DNA from: Mytilus trossulus | Taxonomy: Eukaryota; Mollusca; Bivalvia; Mytilida; Mytilidae | Length of the DNA stretch: 64,000 nt | Assembly: GCF_036588685.1 (NCBI RefSeq) | Contig: NC_086374.1 | Span: forward strand, 71,174,457-71,238,456 | Direction: 5' to 3' | Shown: positions 10,367 to 20,644 of the stretch, piece by piece | How the letters are laid out: each line of letters opens with the position of its first letter | Position numbering within the stretch: position 1 is the first letter of the stretch | Translations under genes and position numbers: made by a program | The notes under the pieces: generated by a model | The model's input: only the letters and a program-made list of their open reading frames with translations | Told to the model about the DNA's origin: nothing | The model's database searches: none

Positions 10367-13060
10367 TCTAATCTGAAAACAAAAAGTGAAGTAGTAACTG
10401 ACTTCCGCAATGATTTTCATTATCATTGATTACTTTATATCTCAATATTGGACAAAAGATATTCAAACAAAATGCTCTCAATAAGATGAATTACTCACCT
10501 GTTAAAATGATTAAACTTTGTCACTATTTTCATATTCATTGCATTAGTTATGATTTTATAATTTGTGAGTATTTTCATAGTAATTGTGTACCAATTGTCA
10601 TGTTACCGCTGATATATTATGCATAACTATTATGAGATAAATATAAATATTATACAAGAAAAAAATGATTAATTGAAAAGACACATGACCGTACCAAAAT
10701 CAATTTGGGCATGTTGACTCTTTAACGTTTTTTTTTTTTACTATCTCATGTGCTTCAAAGTATTCTCAATATACTTTTTATTTACAAAAATGCAGAAGGA
10801 AAAACCCATATTTCGGTTTATAGTTACAGCCGCGTTGGTTTATTTGTAGATGTTAATGTGCTGAACACTTTGCTATATATTGGTTCTGTCTTTGTTGTAG
10901 TCTTTGCATCAAAAAGCGTAAAAATGTACAATCCAATTACTCCTGTAAAGTATCAGCTTACAATATCGATAATGTTGAATTATAAATTGAATATTTTATG
11001 CTGAACATCTTTGTTATAAATATTTTCTCTCCATGCAACATGGTAGGTGCAAAAAGCGTAGAATATTTTTTTTCAACCATGTTTATTTGTTTTAAGAATT
11101 TTTTTCGTAAATTTTTTTTGTTTTTTTTATTTATCAGTTTTTTCTATCGATTATGAGGTATTCCAAAATTGGAATAAAAGAACATCATTCAATGGCAATA
11201 ACTTCTATTAGGTTTCCATCGACTATTTCGACCATTTGCCATAATTATATATCGCATTTTGCAGAAGATTTTGTTCTTTCTAGGGCAATAATTCCTTAAA
11301 TGAGTTAATTGATGATTTCATTTATGTTGACTTATTATTGGATTTCATAGAAAATTGTTGTTACTGACAGTTTCTTTCTACCATGGTTTCTACTCAATTG
11401 GATAAAAAAAGATTATAGTTCAATTTTTATGAGGTTTTTTTTTTTTATTTTTTTTTTTTTTTTTTGCTGAATTCTTGGACAGTTTTTGAGATGTAATGAA
11501 ACAGGATTTAACCAAAATATTGTAATTTAGAAAAAAAAATATGCCTGTTCATTTGTCAAATCCCCGATTCATGTTAGGACTCCCTACGAAATATTTAGGT
11601 GCAATTAGATATCTTGTAGTCTTAGAGGAGAAGTGTATTTTTTTACGATCACAATAGACAATGAAATCGGACAATGACGACAGACACAGAATGACCGACA
11701 GCGAGTGAAGGCAAACGTTGACATGCAGGTATTCTCGTAGAAACACAAAAACAACAGTCATATTTTATAAAATCTATTATACATCTACTATGCCCACGTC
11801 TTAACTTTTCCAGAACATAATTGTCTGTACATTAAACAAATTTGCACGTGTAAGCATGGTCCTATTTCCTTTAAAGAGTTGATGAATGTTAAATTCATTT
11901 CGCATTTTTGTAAGTTATAAACACAATAAACCATTGAGGAAAATCTCCCTTTTAATATTAACAAGAAAGTAATATAGTTATTTGTAGTCCTGTAAATTAT
12001 CTATGATATTTGTATTTATCATATACTTAGACTAAATAACATATGATTTTACTGCATGGTAACAGCATTTAATTAACGTAAATTCCATATTTTTCAAATT
12101 GGTGCTTAGTGGGCTGATATGGAAAGTTTATCACATGCTTCGAGTGTTATCACATGCCTTTTCGTAACGTTATCGCATGGCATTCCTGTGAAACTCGGCA
12201 AATTCCGGAAAATACACCTCAATGCTACGTTTTCACTGAAAAACATTACAAAGTAGTGTACAAAACAATTATTTGGATACTGGAAAGTATATTTTGTAAA
12301 ATAATTAAAAAAACAAGAACAAAACAAAATCAATCAAATTATTAAATAAATGCATTTTTTAAAAGTTTCAAACATAATTTAGAAAGTCACTTCTCAAAAA
12401 AGTTGATTTTTCCAAACAGTGTTCATTATGTATATTTTTGAATTATCTTTTTGTCGTTTCGTCAAAATTTAAATGTTTTTCTTCTCTGTTGAGGCATACG
12501 ATAGAAAGATTTCATATTAAACCTATTAAAGTGGTTCGACGTCCGTGAACTTTTCACTCTTTCAACTTCTATTTGGGAATCACGTAAAAGGATCAATATA
12601 TGAATCTGTAATTTTTCTCCATCGTTGAAGCATATGCGGCTCTTGTGCTGATTTTGAACCTAGGGCTGATAATACATGCGATATGAAAAATATCATGTAA
12701 TAATCTGATAATATTATCTGTGTAATATATGTTATGAATGACATAACTAATTGCGACAATCAAATGGCAGGAGAAAAAATATGTAAACAACTAGCAAAAT
12801 AATAATATGTTTTTATCAAGATTTTTCAATAGCTGGTCTTGTCAATTAATTCAAAAGTAGTACTTATGATGTACTCTGAAATTCCAAAAAAAACCTTGAG
12901 TTATTAATACTTAGATATAAAAATAATAAGTACGTTTACCTTAATATATCATACAGAAATTGATATCCATCATTTTAGGTCTTATCACATGGTCAATAAA
13001 TTTATCTGAATGTTTAAAGTCCACAAACATGTGACATATACTTTGTATAAACAAAAACGC
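10367..13060 (-). other. 5' leader of copy 2: intron 1 and predicted non-coding exon 1
   Basis: Minus-strand acceptor TTGTTTTCAG at 10373 and donor ATTAAG|GTAAACGTA at 12940/12939 define a 2567-bp intron. Exon 1 is placed at about 12940-13060. About 10780-11740 is a degenerate old dispersed element with the words GGCAATAACTTCTATTAGG, GTTGACTTATTATTGGATT and AGAGGAGAAGTG followed by a run of GAC-rich sequence. The introns of copies 1, 3, 4 and 5 and the orphan block at 22880 carry matching degenerate versions, so it predates the gene duplications. Confidence 0.6.
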
Positions 13061-13132
13061 AACAAATTTACGAAAACCTACTAATGTTTTTTTATCTAGT
13101 TTTTTTTAGAAAAAGCAGCATAATATAAAGCT

Positions 13133-13260
13133 ATGAAGATGTGGTATGATTGCCAATGAGCCCAAATGCCATAGAACTTAATTACTATATGTCAATGAAT
13201 GTCCCCCAAAAATAAGCAAAACCTATTCACAACACACAAAAGTACTATGTATAGATATAA
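13133..13260 (+). repeat. Rep2 fragment upstream of copy 2
   Basis: Contains GAAGATGTGGTATGATTGCC followed by AATGAG, the opening words of the fuller element at 34449-34811; the rest is diverged. The equivalent in unit 2 is about 53372-53500. Confidence 0.6.
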
Positions 13261-14217
13261 ACGTATTCCTAGTAACAGATAGCTATTTTGTGAAATTTGA
13301 TAGAATCATAATTAATATCAATGAAAATTATTGTAAAAGATCGAATTACAGTGTTGTATCGATTACCCTTACGAATAGATTTTTTTACAAACGATCAAAC
13401 CGAGATCAGGTAGTATGTAATGAAGAATTAGAAACGACACTGGTACAGGAACTTTGACATTAAAATGAAAGATAAAAGATCATAGACAGTTAGCACTAGG
13501 TATGTCTTTCCGAAGTAGTTGACATATGACTTATTTTTAATGTTTTTCTTTGATTCTTAGATCTTGTAGCGTTTCTGCAACTTTTAAAGACTCGGAACAA
13601 TTTGCAGCGTGTTTAAATACAAAGGACACTGTCTGCTATTGAAGACTGTATATAAGACAGGGAAATATATCAAACTGACTTTCAACTTCATTCGTCGAAG
13701 ACAAAATGACAGTTCAATTCCATGGCAAAAGAATGAATCAATCAAAGGACAAACAACTGGAAACAAAACAAAGACAAAGCAACTAAAAAATCACAAAACC
13801 TCGAGGGTGATCTCAGTGCCTGCGGAACGGTTAAAAGACCCTTCACCATATGCGACATCCGTCGTATTACTCCTATAAAATACGTTGATAATTATATCAA
13901 GTGTCTATAGGTCAATGTTGTGGTTGGTTGCGGTTTCATTGGGTTATACCTCATACCACCTTTTATTCCTCTTGCTTAACATCATTAATGGCCTCGGTAA
14001 ATACGTAGATAAGTAAGTAAGTAAGTAAGTAAGAAAGTCAATAAGTCATTCAATAAGTCAATCAATAAGTCAGTCAGTACATTGTTAGTAAGTGATGTCA
14101 ATAAAACAACGAACAAAATAAATCAAAACTTTTCAAATAAAACGTTGTTTTTTTTTCTTACTTAAAGCTTGCAATAGATTTTCTCAGATGTTGACATAAT
14201 AAATATTTAAACTCCTT
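13261..14217. other. upstream flank of copy 2, breakpoint near 13675, then unit-1-only DNA
   Basis: Up to about 13675 the sequence matches unit 2 (to about 53918); the words CAAACTGACT are the last shared bases. To the right, unit 1 has about 6.6 kb absent from unit 2. No gene recognised. A tetranucleotide run (AAGT)n lies at 14011-14033 and decays into AAGTC/AATC variants to about 14080. Confidence 0.6.
14011..14080. repeat. (AAGT)n microsatellite with degenerate tail
   Basis: About six uninterrupted AAGT units, then AAGTCAAT-type variants repeated with a 4- to 8-base rhythm. Confidence 0.85.
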
Positions 14218-14789
14218 ATCTTTTGATAGTATACATAAGTGAGAAATGTTGAAGTCGTAGATAATTGTAAAATTTACAGTTTATATGGAAATGAAATTCG
14301 TTTTTCCACACAGTTATCATTTCACATCTTACTCAACCGGTCACCTTCGCCTTCACCTACAAAACGACCAGTTTCTAACATAAGTGGAAGAATGCCACAC
14401 CTGAGTTGCGCTATTATGGTTCTTTCGTTACGGTAAAGATTAAGTTCTATGTCATGTTCACAGCTGTATTCAGATTTTAAGACCCTGTATGTAAGTAGTT
14501 ACGGAAAATTTCGTTAAACCTTTCTGCGAATCTGCGGAGCACCTATTTTTAGCAATGTTTTGCACTCCAATAAGTCGCAGGTGTTTTTTGTAATATATTT
14601 TCTCTTTAATCCTATAACTGACATAATGTTTTTCACTTTAGATGACCAATTGTTTGTATATTTTTCGTAGTCCCAATTGGAGACGAGTTTAAATACACGA
14701 ATGTCGTCCATTGATACAAGTTCGGTCCAATACTTTATAATATTGCACCACCGTCGTTCCTTTGCGATCCTTTTTGTAATTATAAGCAA
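14218..14789 (-). mobile_element. decayed C-terminal end of a LINE ORF2
   Basis: Read on the minus strand, 14789-14514 gives IIKYWTELVSMDD and NNWSSKVKNIMSVIGL, which align with KILKYWLNILSNK and NWASNVRDLLFDSGL in the LINE at 16036-17916. After a frame change, 14424-14341 gives LRCGILPLMLETGRFVGEG, the leucine-arginine/ETGR block found just before the C-terminal zinc motif of these elements. A third frame (14330-14230) gives NEFHFHINC, the H...C half of that motif. Three frames in collinear order mean an old, frameshifted relic. There is no catalytic region. Confidence 0.75.
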
Positions 14790-15114
14790 TTATAAGTGCA
14801 GACTTTGTTGTGTCTGGTGTATCCTTTGTGTTAAGTTCGATGCGATAGGAAATATAACGCGATATATAAAAACACCCAATTATTTGCACTTTAATATGGA
14901 CTAGCTATTCTGCTTTTGCAATTTGTTTGTAAGGATCATATTCTTGTTTTCATACCATTGTAAAATAAATAATATTAAAAAATTATAAAATGCAGCCTTC
15001 AAACTGTTCATAAAAGTAATATAACAGAATTTTAAACTTTAAGCATTGTGCATTAGATAAAGACAACAGTAGTATACAGCTGTGCAAACGTCATAAATCG
15101 ATTAAGTAAAAACA
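14790..15114. other. nothing recognised
   Basis: AT-rich sequence between the LINE relic and a dispersed repeat. The upstream part of the LINE relic may continue here, but I cannot follow it. Confidence 0.4.
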
Positions 15115-15430
15115 CAACCAAACCAAAACAGAGGGAATCACATCAACTATAAGAAGAAAACAAAAGACACTGAATTGCTTCATAAACAAACGCTAACATA
15201 AATAGAAACGGACCATTTTATTACAACGGGACATTTTAAGAATAAATGGTGGATTGAACCTTGTTTTTATGACAACAGTACGTGACAGGAATACAGAACA
15301 AACAAACGCATGAATACTCAGGAGAAAGAAATACATACATAAATGATATAAAAAGTTCTTTACAACATGTAATAATACAGAATAACAACGGTCACTTATC
15401 GGGACTTTGCGACAGTACATTGTCAAGACC
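15115..15430 (+). repeat. Rep8 dispersed-repeat fragment
   Basis: Contains AACCAAAACAGAGGGAATCAC and, further on, GGACATTTTAAGAATAAATGG with GGTGGATTGAACCTTG. The first part has a counterpart at 35540-35640 (CTGAGGGAAACACATCAACC). The wording is familiar from mussel genomic repeats; class unknown. Confidence 0.5.
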
Positions 15431-15729
15431 TAAATCGCCAAATTCAGATCGTGAATTTAAACATTTTAAAGAGAAATGAAATTCAGAATCCAAATTTACC
15501 CCTTAAAATTAAATTTCTACAACGATTTTTTGTACAATTTTCTTCAACTAAACATTTAGATGAATAATAGAAATTATTTCGATTTCTAAGAGCAAATTAT
15601 CGACTCGTGTGAAATGAAGCAAGGTTCATCTTTGATATAACTGCTGTTTTTCTGTCGGAAATAAGTTTTTAATGTTTCGGCACATACGTTTAATTTTTGA
15701 AACCAGTAAGGCATTGCTCGTCACGGTTT

Positions 15730-15800
15730 ATTCCTTGAATGCCAACATTCTTTGTTATACCGACAATTTACCTGTAAAATTGTGTTGGCGTTCAAGGAAT
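15730..15800. repeat. short inverted repeat built on GTTGGCATTCAAGGAAT
   Basis: The reverse form ATTCCTTGAATGCCAAC (15730-15746) and the forward form GTTGGCGTTCAAGGAAT (15784-15800) face each other across about 37 bases and can pair with one mismatch. The forward motif recurs twice at 18816-18864. No known regulatory or transposon family comes to mind. Confidence 0.7.
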
Positions 15801-15904
15801 AGGTGCAAGTAGTTATCACAACAAAAGTGCATGCTTATCAAAACAATCATATTAATTAAACAAATAGGTAAATACAGGTAGCTAAATCTAGTTCATGTTA
15901 GTTA

Positions 15905-17946
15905 AGTTGAATGAATGAATGAATGAATACTTTATTGCAAAAAGCATATATATGCTATAGCAACGAAAAACATATTTACAAATGATAAACAGCAGAGAAC
16001 AATACATATAAATCATTACAAGAAAGCAAATAACATTAAGTAACAATATGTGATCTGATTGACCACGCAGATTTTATGTAGTTACACAATTTTTTAATAT
16101 GTAAAACAGACTTTGATTTAAATAGATACTGTAATTTAGTAAGGTTTGGCCAAGAACAATAGAATTTTGGCAAATATATAGGCCTAATTGATCTATAGGC
16201 AGGGCATACTAGTAAAAAGTGGTATTCGTTTTCAACACACTGCATATTACAACATTTACATAAACGTAATTCTCTAGCCATGCCAGTATATCTTCCTGTT
16301 TCAATATTCAGTTTAAATGTACCACTTCGCAATTTAGTTAAAAAGTGTGAATTATAACAAAAATCTAAATAATCCTCAAACCTAAATTCTAACTTTATAT
16401 CCTTATAAATACTAAGTTTTTCGCTCTTTTCTACATATGATAACCAGCTTTGTATATACTGATCTATAATTCTATTTTTAATTACATAAAAAAATTCAGT
16501 AGTATGTATTTCAGATTGTTGATACCATATATAATTGAGACCACTATCAAATAGTAAGTCACGTACATTAGAAGCCCAGTTTTTTTTGCCATTATTGGCA
16601 TCATCAAGTAACAATTTATAAACATCATAAACAATAGGTGTTTTGTTAGATAAGATATTCAACCAATATTTCAAAATTTTAAATTTTCTCATAATGTACA
16701 TAGGAAAATGGCCCAATTCTCCATATAAAAAACAATTTGGGACAGATTTGCCAACTTTTAAAATATATCGACAGAAACGATTGTGAATAATCTCAACATC
16801 TTTACCTCGATTGAAACCCCATATTTCCGAAGCGTAATTAAGAACAGAGGCCACCATACTGTCAAATAGATCAAGTTGTTTCTTCTTTGACAAGAACAAA
16901 TCTTTCACTGAGTTTAACAATGACGATAGAGCTAGTGATCCCTGTTGAGACACACGTTTCTGAGTCTGTAAGAATTTTCCATTAAAATAAAACATCATGC
17001 CAAGATATATACAGGAATTTACAATTTTTAGCTCTTTATTGTCGTAGCAGAATCTGGCACTTACTGGTTGCCATCCATTTCTAAATACTATAACTTTTGT
17101 TTTTTTAGTATTAACTTCAATGTTCCACTTATGACAGTATTTCAATAATTTATCTAAAAGTTCTTGCAATAATTCTGGTGATTTTCCAAACAACACAGTG
17201 TCATCCGCAAAAAGAATAAGATATATAAGAATATTATTCACAGTAACGGCATCATCCCGCATATCAATATGAATGTCCTCAATCAAGTCATTGATGAAGA
17301 ATAAAAACAAAAGAGACGACAAGGGCTCCCCTTGTTTTACTCCCATTAAATTATCGAACGAATCGGATAAAATACCACCAGATCTAACACGCATTTTAAC
17401 AGAAGAATAGACAGATTTTACAATAGTAACAAATTTGGAGCTTATTCCACTTTTAATGAGTTTATACATTAGTATTCTTCGGTCCAGGTTGTCAAACGCT
17501 TTACGGAAATCTACGAATGAACAGTACAGTTTTTGCTTTTGTTGAAGAGTATTAGTTATAATTCCATGTAATACAAATATTGCATCTATAGTAGATCGTC
17601 CGGGTCTGAAGCCAAATTGATTGTTGATGAGTTTTTCTTCTTCCTCTGACCACGACAATAAACGATTGGTTAAAATAGTAGTGAATAGTTTGGATAAAAC
17701 ACTAACTAAAACTATTGGTCTATAGTTGTTTGGATCTGATAAATCACCAGTTTTAGGAACCGCTATGACTAAACATTCTGTCCAGTGATCAGGATATATT
17801 CCAGATGAAAAAATATAGTTAAACAAAATTTTCAAAATTGGTGCATATAAGATTGGACAACAAGATACCATTTCGCTAATTATGCCATCATTTCCCGCAC
17901 TCTTTCTTGACTTCATTTTATGTATCGCGGCTTTAATTTCATCCTA
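15905..17946 (-). mobile_element. 5'-truncated LINE (non-LTR retrotransposon)
   Basis: Runs on the minus strand. The 5' end falls inside ORF2 just before the reverse transcriptase domain (an in-frame TAG and loss of similarity near 17946), so ORF1 and the endonuclease are absent, the usual result of incomplete target-primed reverse transcription. The 3' end has a short UTR, an AATAAA (15931-15936) and a terminal (ATTC)n tail at 15909-15927 rather than poly(A). It is present only in unit 1, within the segment unit 2 lacks. Confidence 0.85.
16036..17916 (-). CDS. LINE ORF2 fragment: reverse transcriptase and C-terminal zinc motif
   Basis: Open for 626 codons, so this is a fairly young copy. 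Reverse transcriptase motifs in order: NNYRPIVLVSVLSKLF (63-78), FGFRPGRST (101-109), SFVDFRKAFDNLDR (133-146; D136 is the first catalytic Asp), GVKQGEPLSS (192-201) and LFADDTVLF (235-243; D238 and D239 are catalytic). WNIEVNTKKTKVIVF follows, then a thumb region. Near the C-terminus lies CKCCNMQCVENEYHFLLVC, the C..C...H...C motif typical of many non-LTR elements. The endonuclease domain is missing, so this copy could not mobilise by itself. The frame continues upstream to an in-frame TAG near 17946; the annotated ATG is simply the first Met. The clade cannot be fixed by eye. Confidence 0.9.
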   Translation of the reverse strand: MKSRKSAGNDGIISEMVSCCPILYAPILKILFNYIFSSGIYPDHWTECLVIAVPKTGDLSDPNNYRPIVLVSVLSKLFTTILTNRLLSWSEEEEKLINNQFGFRPGRSTIDAIFVLHGIITNTLQQKQKLYCSFVDFRKAFDNLDRRILMYKLIKSGISSKFVTIVKSVYSSVKMRVRSGGILSDSFDNLMGVKQGEPLSSLLFLFFINDLIEDIHIDMRDDAVTVNNILIYLILFADDTVLFGKSPELLQELLDKLLKYCHKWNIEVNTKKTKVIVFRNGWQPVSARFCYDNKELKIVNSCIYLGMMFYFNGKFLQTQKRVSQQGSLALSSLLNSVKDLFLSKKKQLDLFDSMVASVLNYASEIWGFNRGKDVEIIHNRFCRYILKVGKSVPNCFLYGELGHFPMYIMRKFKILKYWLNILSNKTPIVYDVYKLLLDDANNGKKNWASNVRDLLFDSGLNYIWYQQSEIHTTEFFYVIKNRIIDQYIQSWLSYVEKSEKLSIYKDIKLEFRFEDYLDFCYNSHFLTKLRSGTFKLNIETGRYTGMARELRLCKCCNMQCVENEYHFLLVCPAYRSIRPIYLPKFYCSWPNLTKLQYLFKSKSVLHIKKLCNYIKSAWSIRSHIVT

Positions 17947-18424
17947 AATTGTTAAAAATCATATTTTGCCGCCCCTGCTTGAACAAATATGGATTCTCTT
18001 AAAATGAAACTTTCAAAAGTGTTGCATCACAAAGTGAGGACTGTAAAGATTCCAGTTTGCACAAATTCTACAATAAACTCTTTGGAGTTTGAAGCTGTTT
18101 TTTTTCAATATTTCTGTAGTTGTGTGTGCTGTAATATCCTACCATATTACTGTTTTAATTTCTTGAAACATTTGTAGAGTTTCCCGCTTAGAAGTAGATT
18201 TTTTTTTTAATGTCATTAATTATACAACTGAAATCTTCATATAGTTTATATTAACTAATAAAATATTCAAACTGATATGGAACTAAACAAATCTCAAATA
18301 TCCTTTATTTAGTTTGAAATAATTGTATTAAACTAAAATTTCATTAAATTTTTTTAATATTTCTTATATTGTTAACATATATTCATTCCAAACATATTTT
18401 TTTTTATAAAAAGTAATAAAACGG
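17947..18424. other. nothing recognised
   Basis: AT-rich 5' flank of the LINE. A 62-codon reading frame at 17989-18177 has no recognisable domain and is at the length expected by chance. Confidence 0.4.
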
Positions 18425-18643
18425 TTTCTCGTTTCTCGTTTTGTTTATATAGATTAGACCGTCGGTTTTCCCGTTTGAATGGTTTTACACTAGTAATTTT
18501 GGGGCCCTTTATAGCTTGTTGTTCGGTGTGAGCCAAGGCTCCGTGTTGAAGGCCGTACTTTAACCTATAATGGTTTACTTTTTAAATTGTTATTTGGATG
18601 GAGAGTTGTCTCATTGGCACCCACACCACATCTTCCTATATCT
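18425..18643 (+). repeat. Rep3 dispersed repeat
   Basis: Words in order: CGTTTCTCGTTTTG, TAGATTAGACCGTCGGTTTTC, GGGGCCCTTTATAGCTTG, AGGCTCCGTGTTGAAGGCCG, ATTTGGATGGAGAGTTGTC, CACACCACATCTTCCTATAT. At least six more copies or pieces lie at 23121, 24811, 24963, 42993 (reverse), 56830, 58497 and 58650. Class unknown. Confidence 0.8.
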
Positions 18644-18815
18644 AATTTTCTTTATTTCTTTAAATTCATAATTTTACCCTTAAAATCTTCTATTTTTCCT
18701 TATGAGAAAGTGATAAAATGTGGCATTTCTATAAAGTTCATTAATTATTTTTTACAGTTAAATACTTAATAAAAACACCTATTGTTATTATATAAACATC
18801 TATTGAAATATTTTT

Positions 18816-18864
18816 GTTGGCATTCAAGGAATATGTAACATATAAAATGTTGGCATTCGAGGAA
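18816..18864 (+). repeat. two direct copies of GTTGGCATTCAAGGAA
   Basis: GTTGGCATTCAAGGAAT at 18816-18832 and GTTGGCATTCGAGGAA at 18849-18864, spaced 33 bases start to start. Same motif as the inverted pair at 15730-15800. Confidence 0.7.
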
Positions 18865-20105
18865 GACACCCTCATCACCAAAGATGGTTTGTTTATAGGA
18901 AAAACTAATACTTAAATTATTTTTTTTTATCGTTTTGCGCTGTATCAACAAAAATAGAAATTGTTTTGGTTGTGATTAAAAAAATCATTTAAAAAAAAAT
19001 TGTATTTGTCTTCTGCACCAAAGAGTTTTATTTTAAGTATTCACAATTGAAAGTGAATGTTTAAATATGAATGGGAAAGTATAAAACCGGGGCCAACACT
19101 TTAAGATTTGGGATATTATGTGTGATGCGTCCGAAATAGGACCTGGTAAACAAAATCGAGACAGAAATAATATTATTTAGGCTTTTCGTCCTTCTTCTTC
19201 TTTTTTTCTTTCTTTTTTTTCTTTCAGAAATGTCAAATATCTTTTCAAAGTTCTTTCAATCTACAAAATTTTATTTCCTTGCTGTTAAGATTTATTATAG
19301 TTCGTTTATGTGTGTGTTACATTTCGGTGTTGTGTCTCTGTCGTGTCGTAGTTTTCTTATAATTGATACCTTTCCCTCAGTTTTAGTTTGTAACTCGGAT
19401 TTGTTTTTTCTCTATCGATTCAGGAATTTTGAACAGCGGTATACCACTGTTGCCCTTATTTCTAACCAGTTCTAAATTATTATTTTTTTAAAGATAAAGC
19501 CTTTGAGGGTTGATGCTTATTTCTTACAAGGCAATGCATACCAAAATTGCTATCCTTTCGTTGTTTCAGTATTCTCCGTTATCACATAGTTCTATAACAC
19601 AAGACCATGTAGGTGACCCGCTAATTCATTGTTGGTAAAAATCAAAGATAAATTAATTGAAAAATAAGCCGCGAGTTGTTTTTTTTTGTTTTTTTTCAGG
19701 TTGCTTTGTCATTAACGTACTCCCCATGTTTAATTTATTCACAATAGAAATCAAATTAAGAAGTAATTCAAATATGTGCATAACACAAACTAATAACTAA
19801 CATGGTTTCAATATTTCCAGGTTTTTTTTCATACAATAATGGAAGATTCTAATAATTCAGCGTACAGTGGCGTATATATGTAGCTGACAGGATTTATATC
19901 TACAGAATTTACACATGAGTGTTCAGTACTATGACAAACTCTTCTCAGCTAAAACAGCAACTACTGATATTCATTAAATATACACGACCAAACAAACAAA
20001 TAAGAACAGCTCATGTTCACTGTATTTGTTTTATACACACATGGAGATATACAATCAGATCGGGGATATGAAATACTTTTCATCATCTTTTAAATGTTTT
20101 GTATC
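18865..20105. other. non-genic; Rep6 copy at about 19260-19470
   Basis: No gene. About 19260-19470 holds a longer copy of the repeat also seen at 375-505 (TTTTAGTTTGTAACTCGGAT, GAACAGCGGTATACCACTG, TTGCCCTTATTT). The rest is AT-rich with T runs. Confidence 0.5.
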
Positions 20106-20598
20106 GGAGATGTAAAGTCCAGCGCTGGAGATCTAAAGTCTAGCGCTGAAGATGTAAAGTCTAACGCTGGGGATGTAAAGTCTAGCGCTGGAGATATGTA
20201 AAATATAGCGCTAGAGATATGCGAAGTCTAGCGCTGGAGATGTAATGTCAAGCGATGGAGATGTAAATACAAGCGCTGGAGATGTAAAATCAACTGTTGG
20301 AGATGTAAAGTATAGCGCTGAAGATGTAAAATCAAGCGCTAGAGATGTAAAGTCAAGCGCTGGAGATGTAAAATTAAGCGCTGGAGATGTAAAGACCACC
20401 TATAAAGATGTAAAGTAAAGCGCTGGAGATATAAAGTCTAGCGCTTGAGATGTAAAGTCAAGCGCTAGAAATGTAAAGTCCAGCACTGGAGATGTAAAGT
20501 CCAGCGCTGAAGATGTAAAGTCTAGCGCTGAAGATATAAAGTGTAGCACTGAGGATGTAAAGTCGAGCGCTGGAAATGTAAAGTCTATTGCTAGAAAT
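20106..20598 (-). repeat. 21-bp satellite array, left arm, unit 1
   Basis: About 23 head-to-tail copies of a 21-bp monomer: AGCGCT, then GGAGATGTAAAGTC and one variable base. Variation is mostly point changes. AGCGCT is self-complementary, and with the common flanks it makes the 14-base palindrome CTCCAGCGCTGGAG. The array on the right (21918-22868) is the same monomer in the opposite orientation. Because 21 is a multiple of three, the array stays open in several frames; this is not evidence of coding. Confidence 0.95.
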
Positions 20599-20644
20599 GA
20601 AAACCGTGTTTTATAGCGTGTTGCAAATAAGGATGCAAGAAAAG

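Noticed and set aside
10364-10426. Upstream Met giving copy 2 a 20-residue N-terminal extension
   Set aside because: The extension spans a polypyrimidine tract and AG acceptor and is not conserved in copies 1 and 4; the ATG at 10366 starts the conserved protein.
20106-20598. CRISPR-like look of short regular repeats
   Set aside because: The repeats are contiguous 21-mers with no unique spacers, and the DNA is from an animal.
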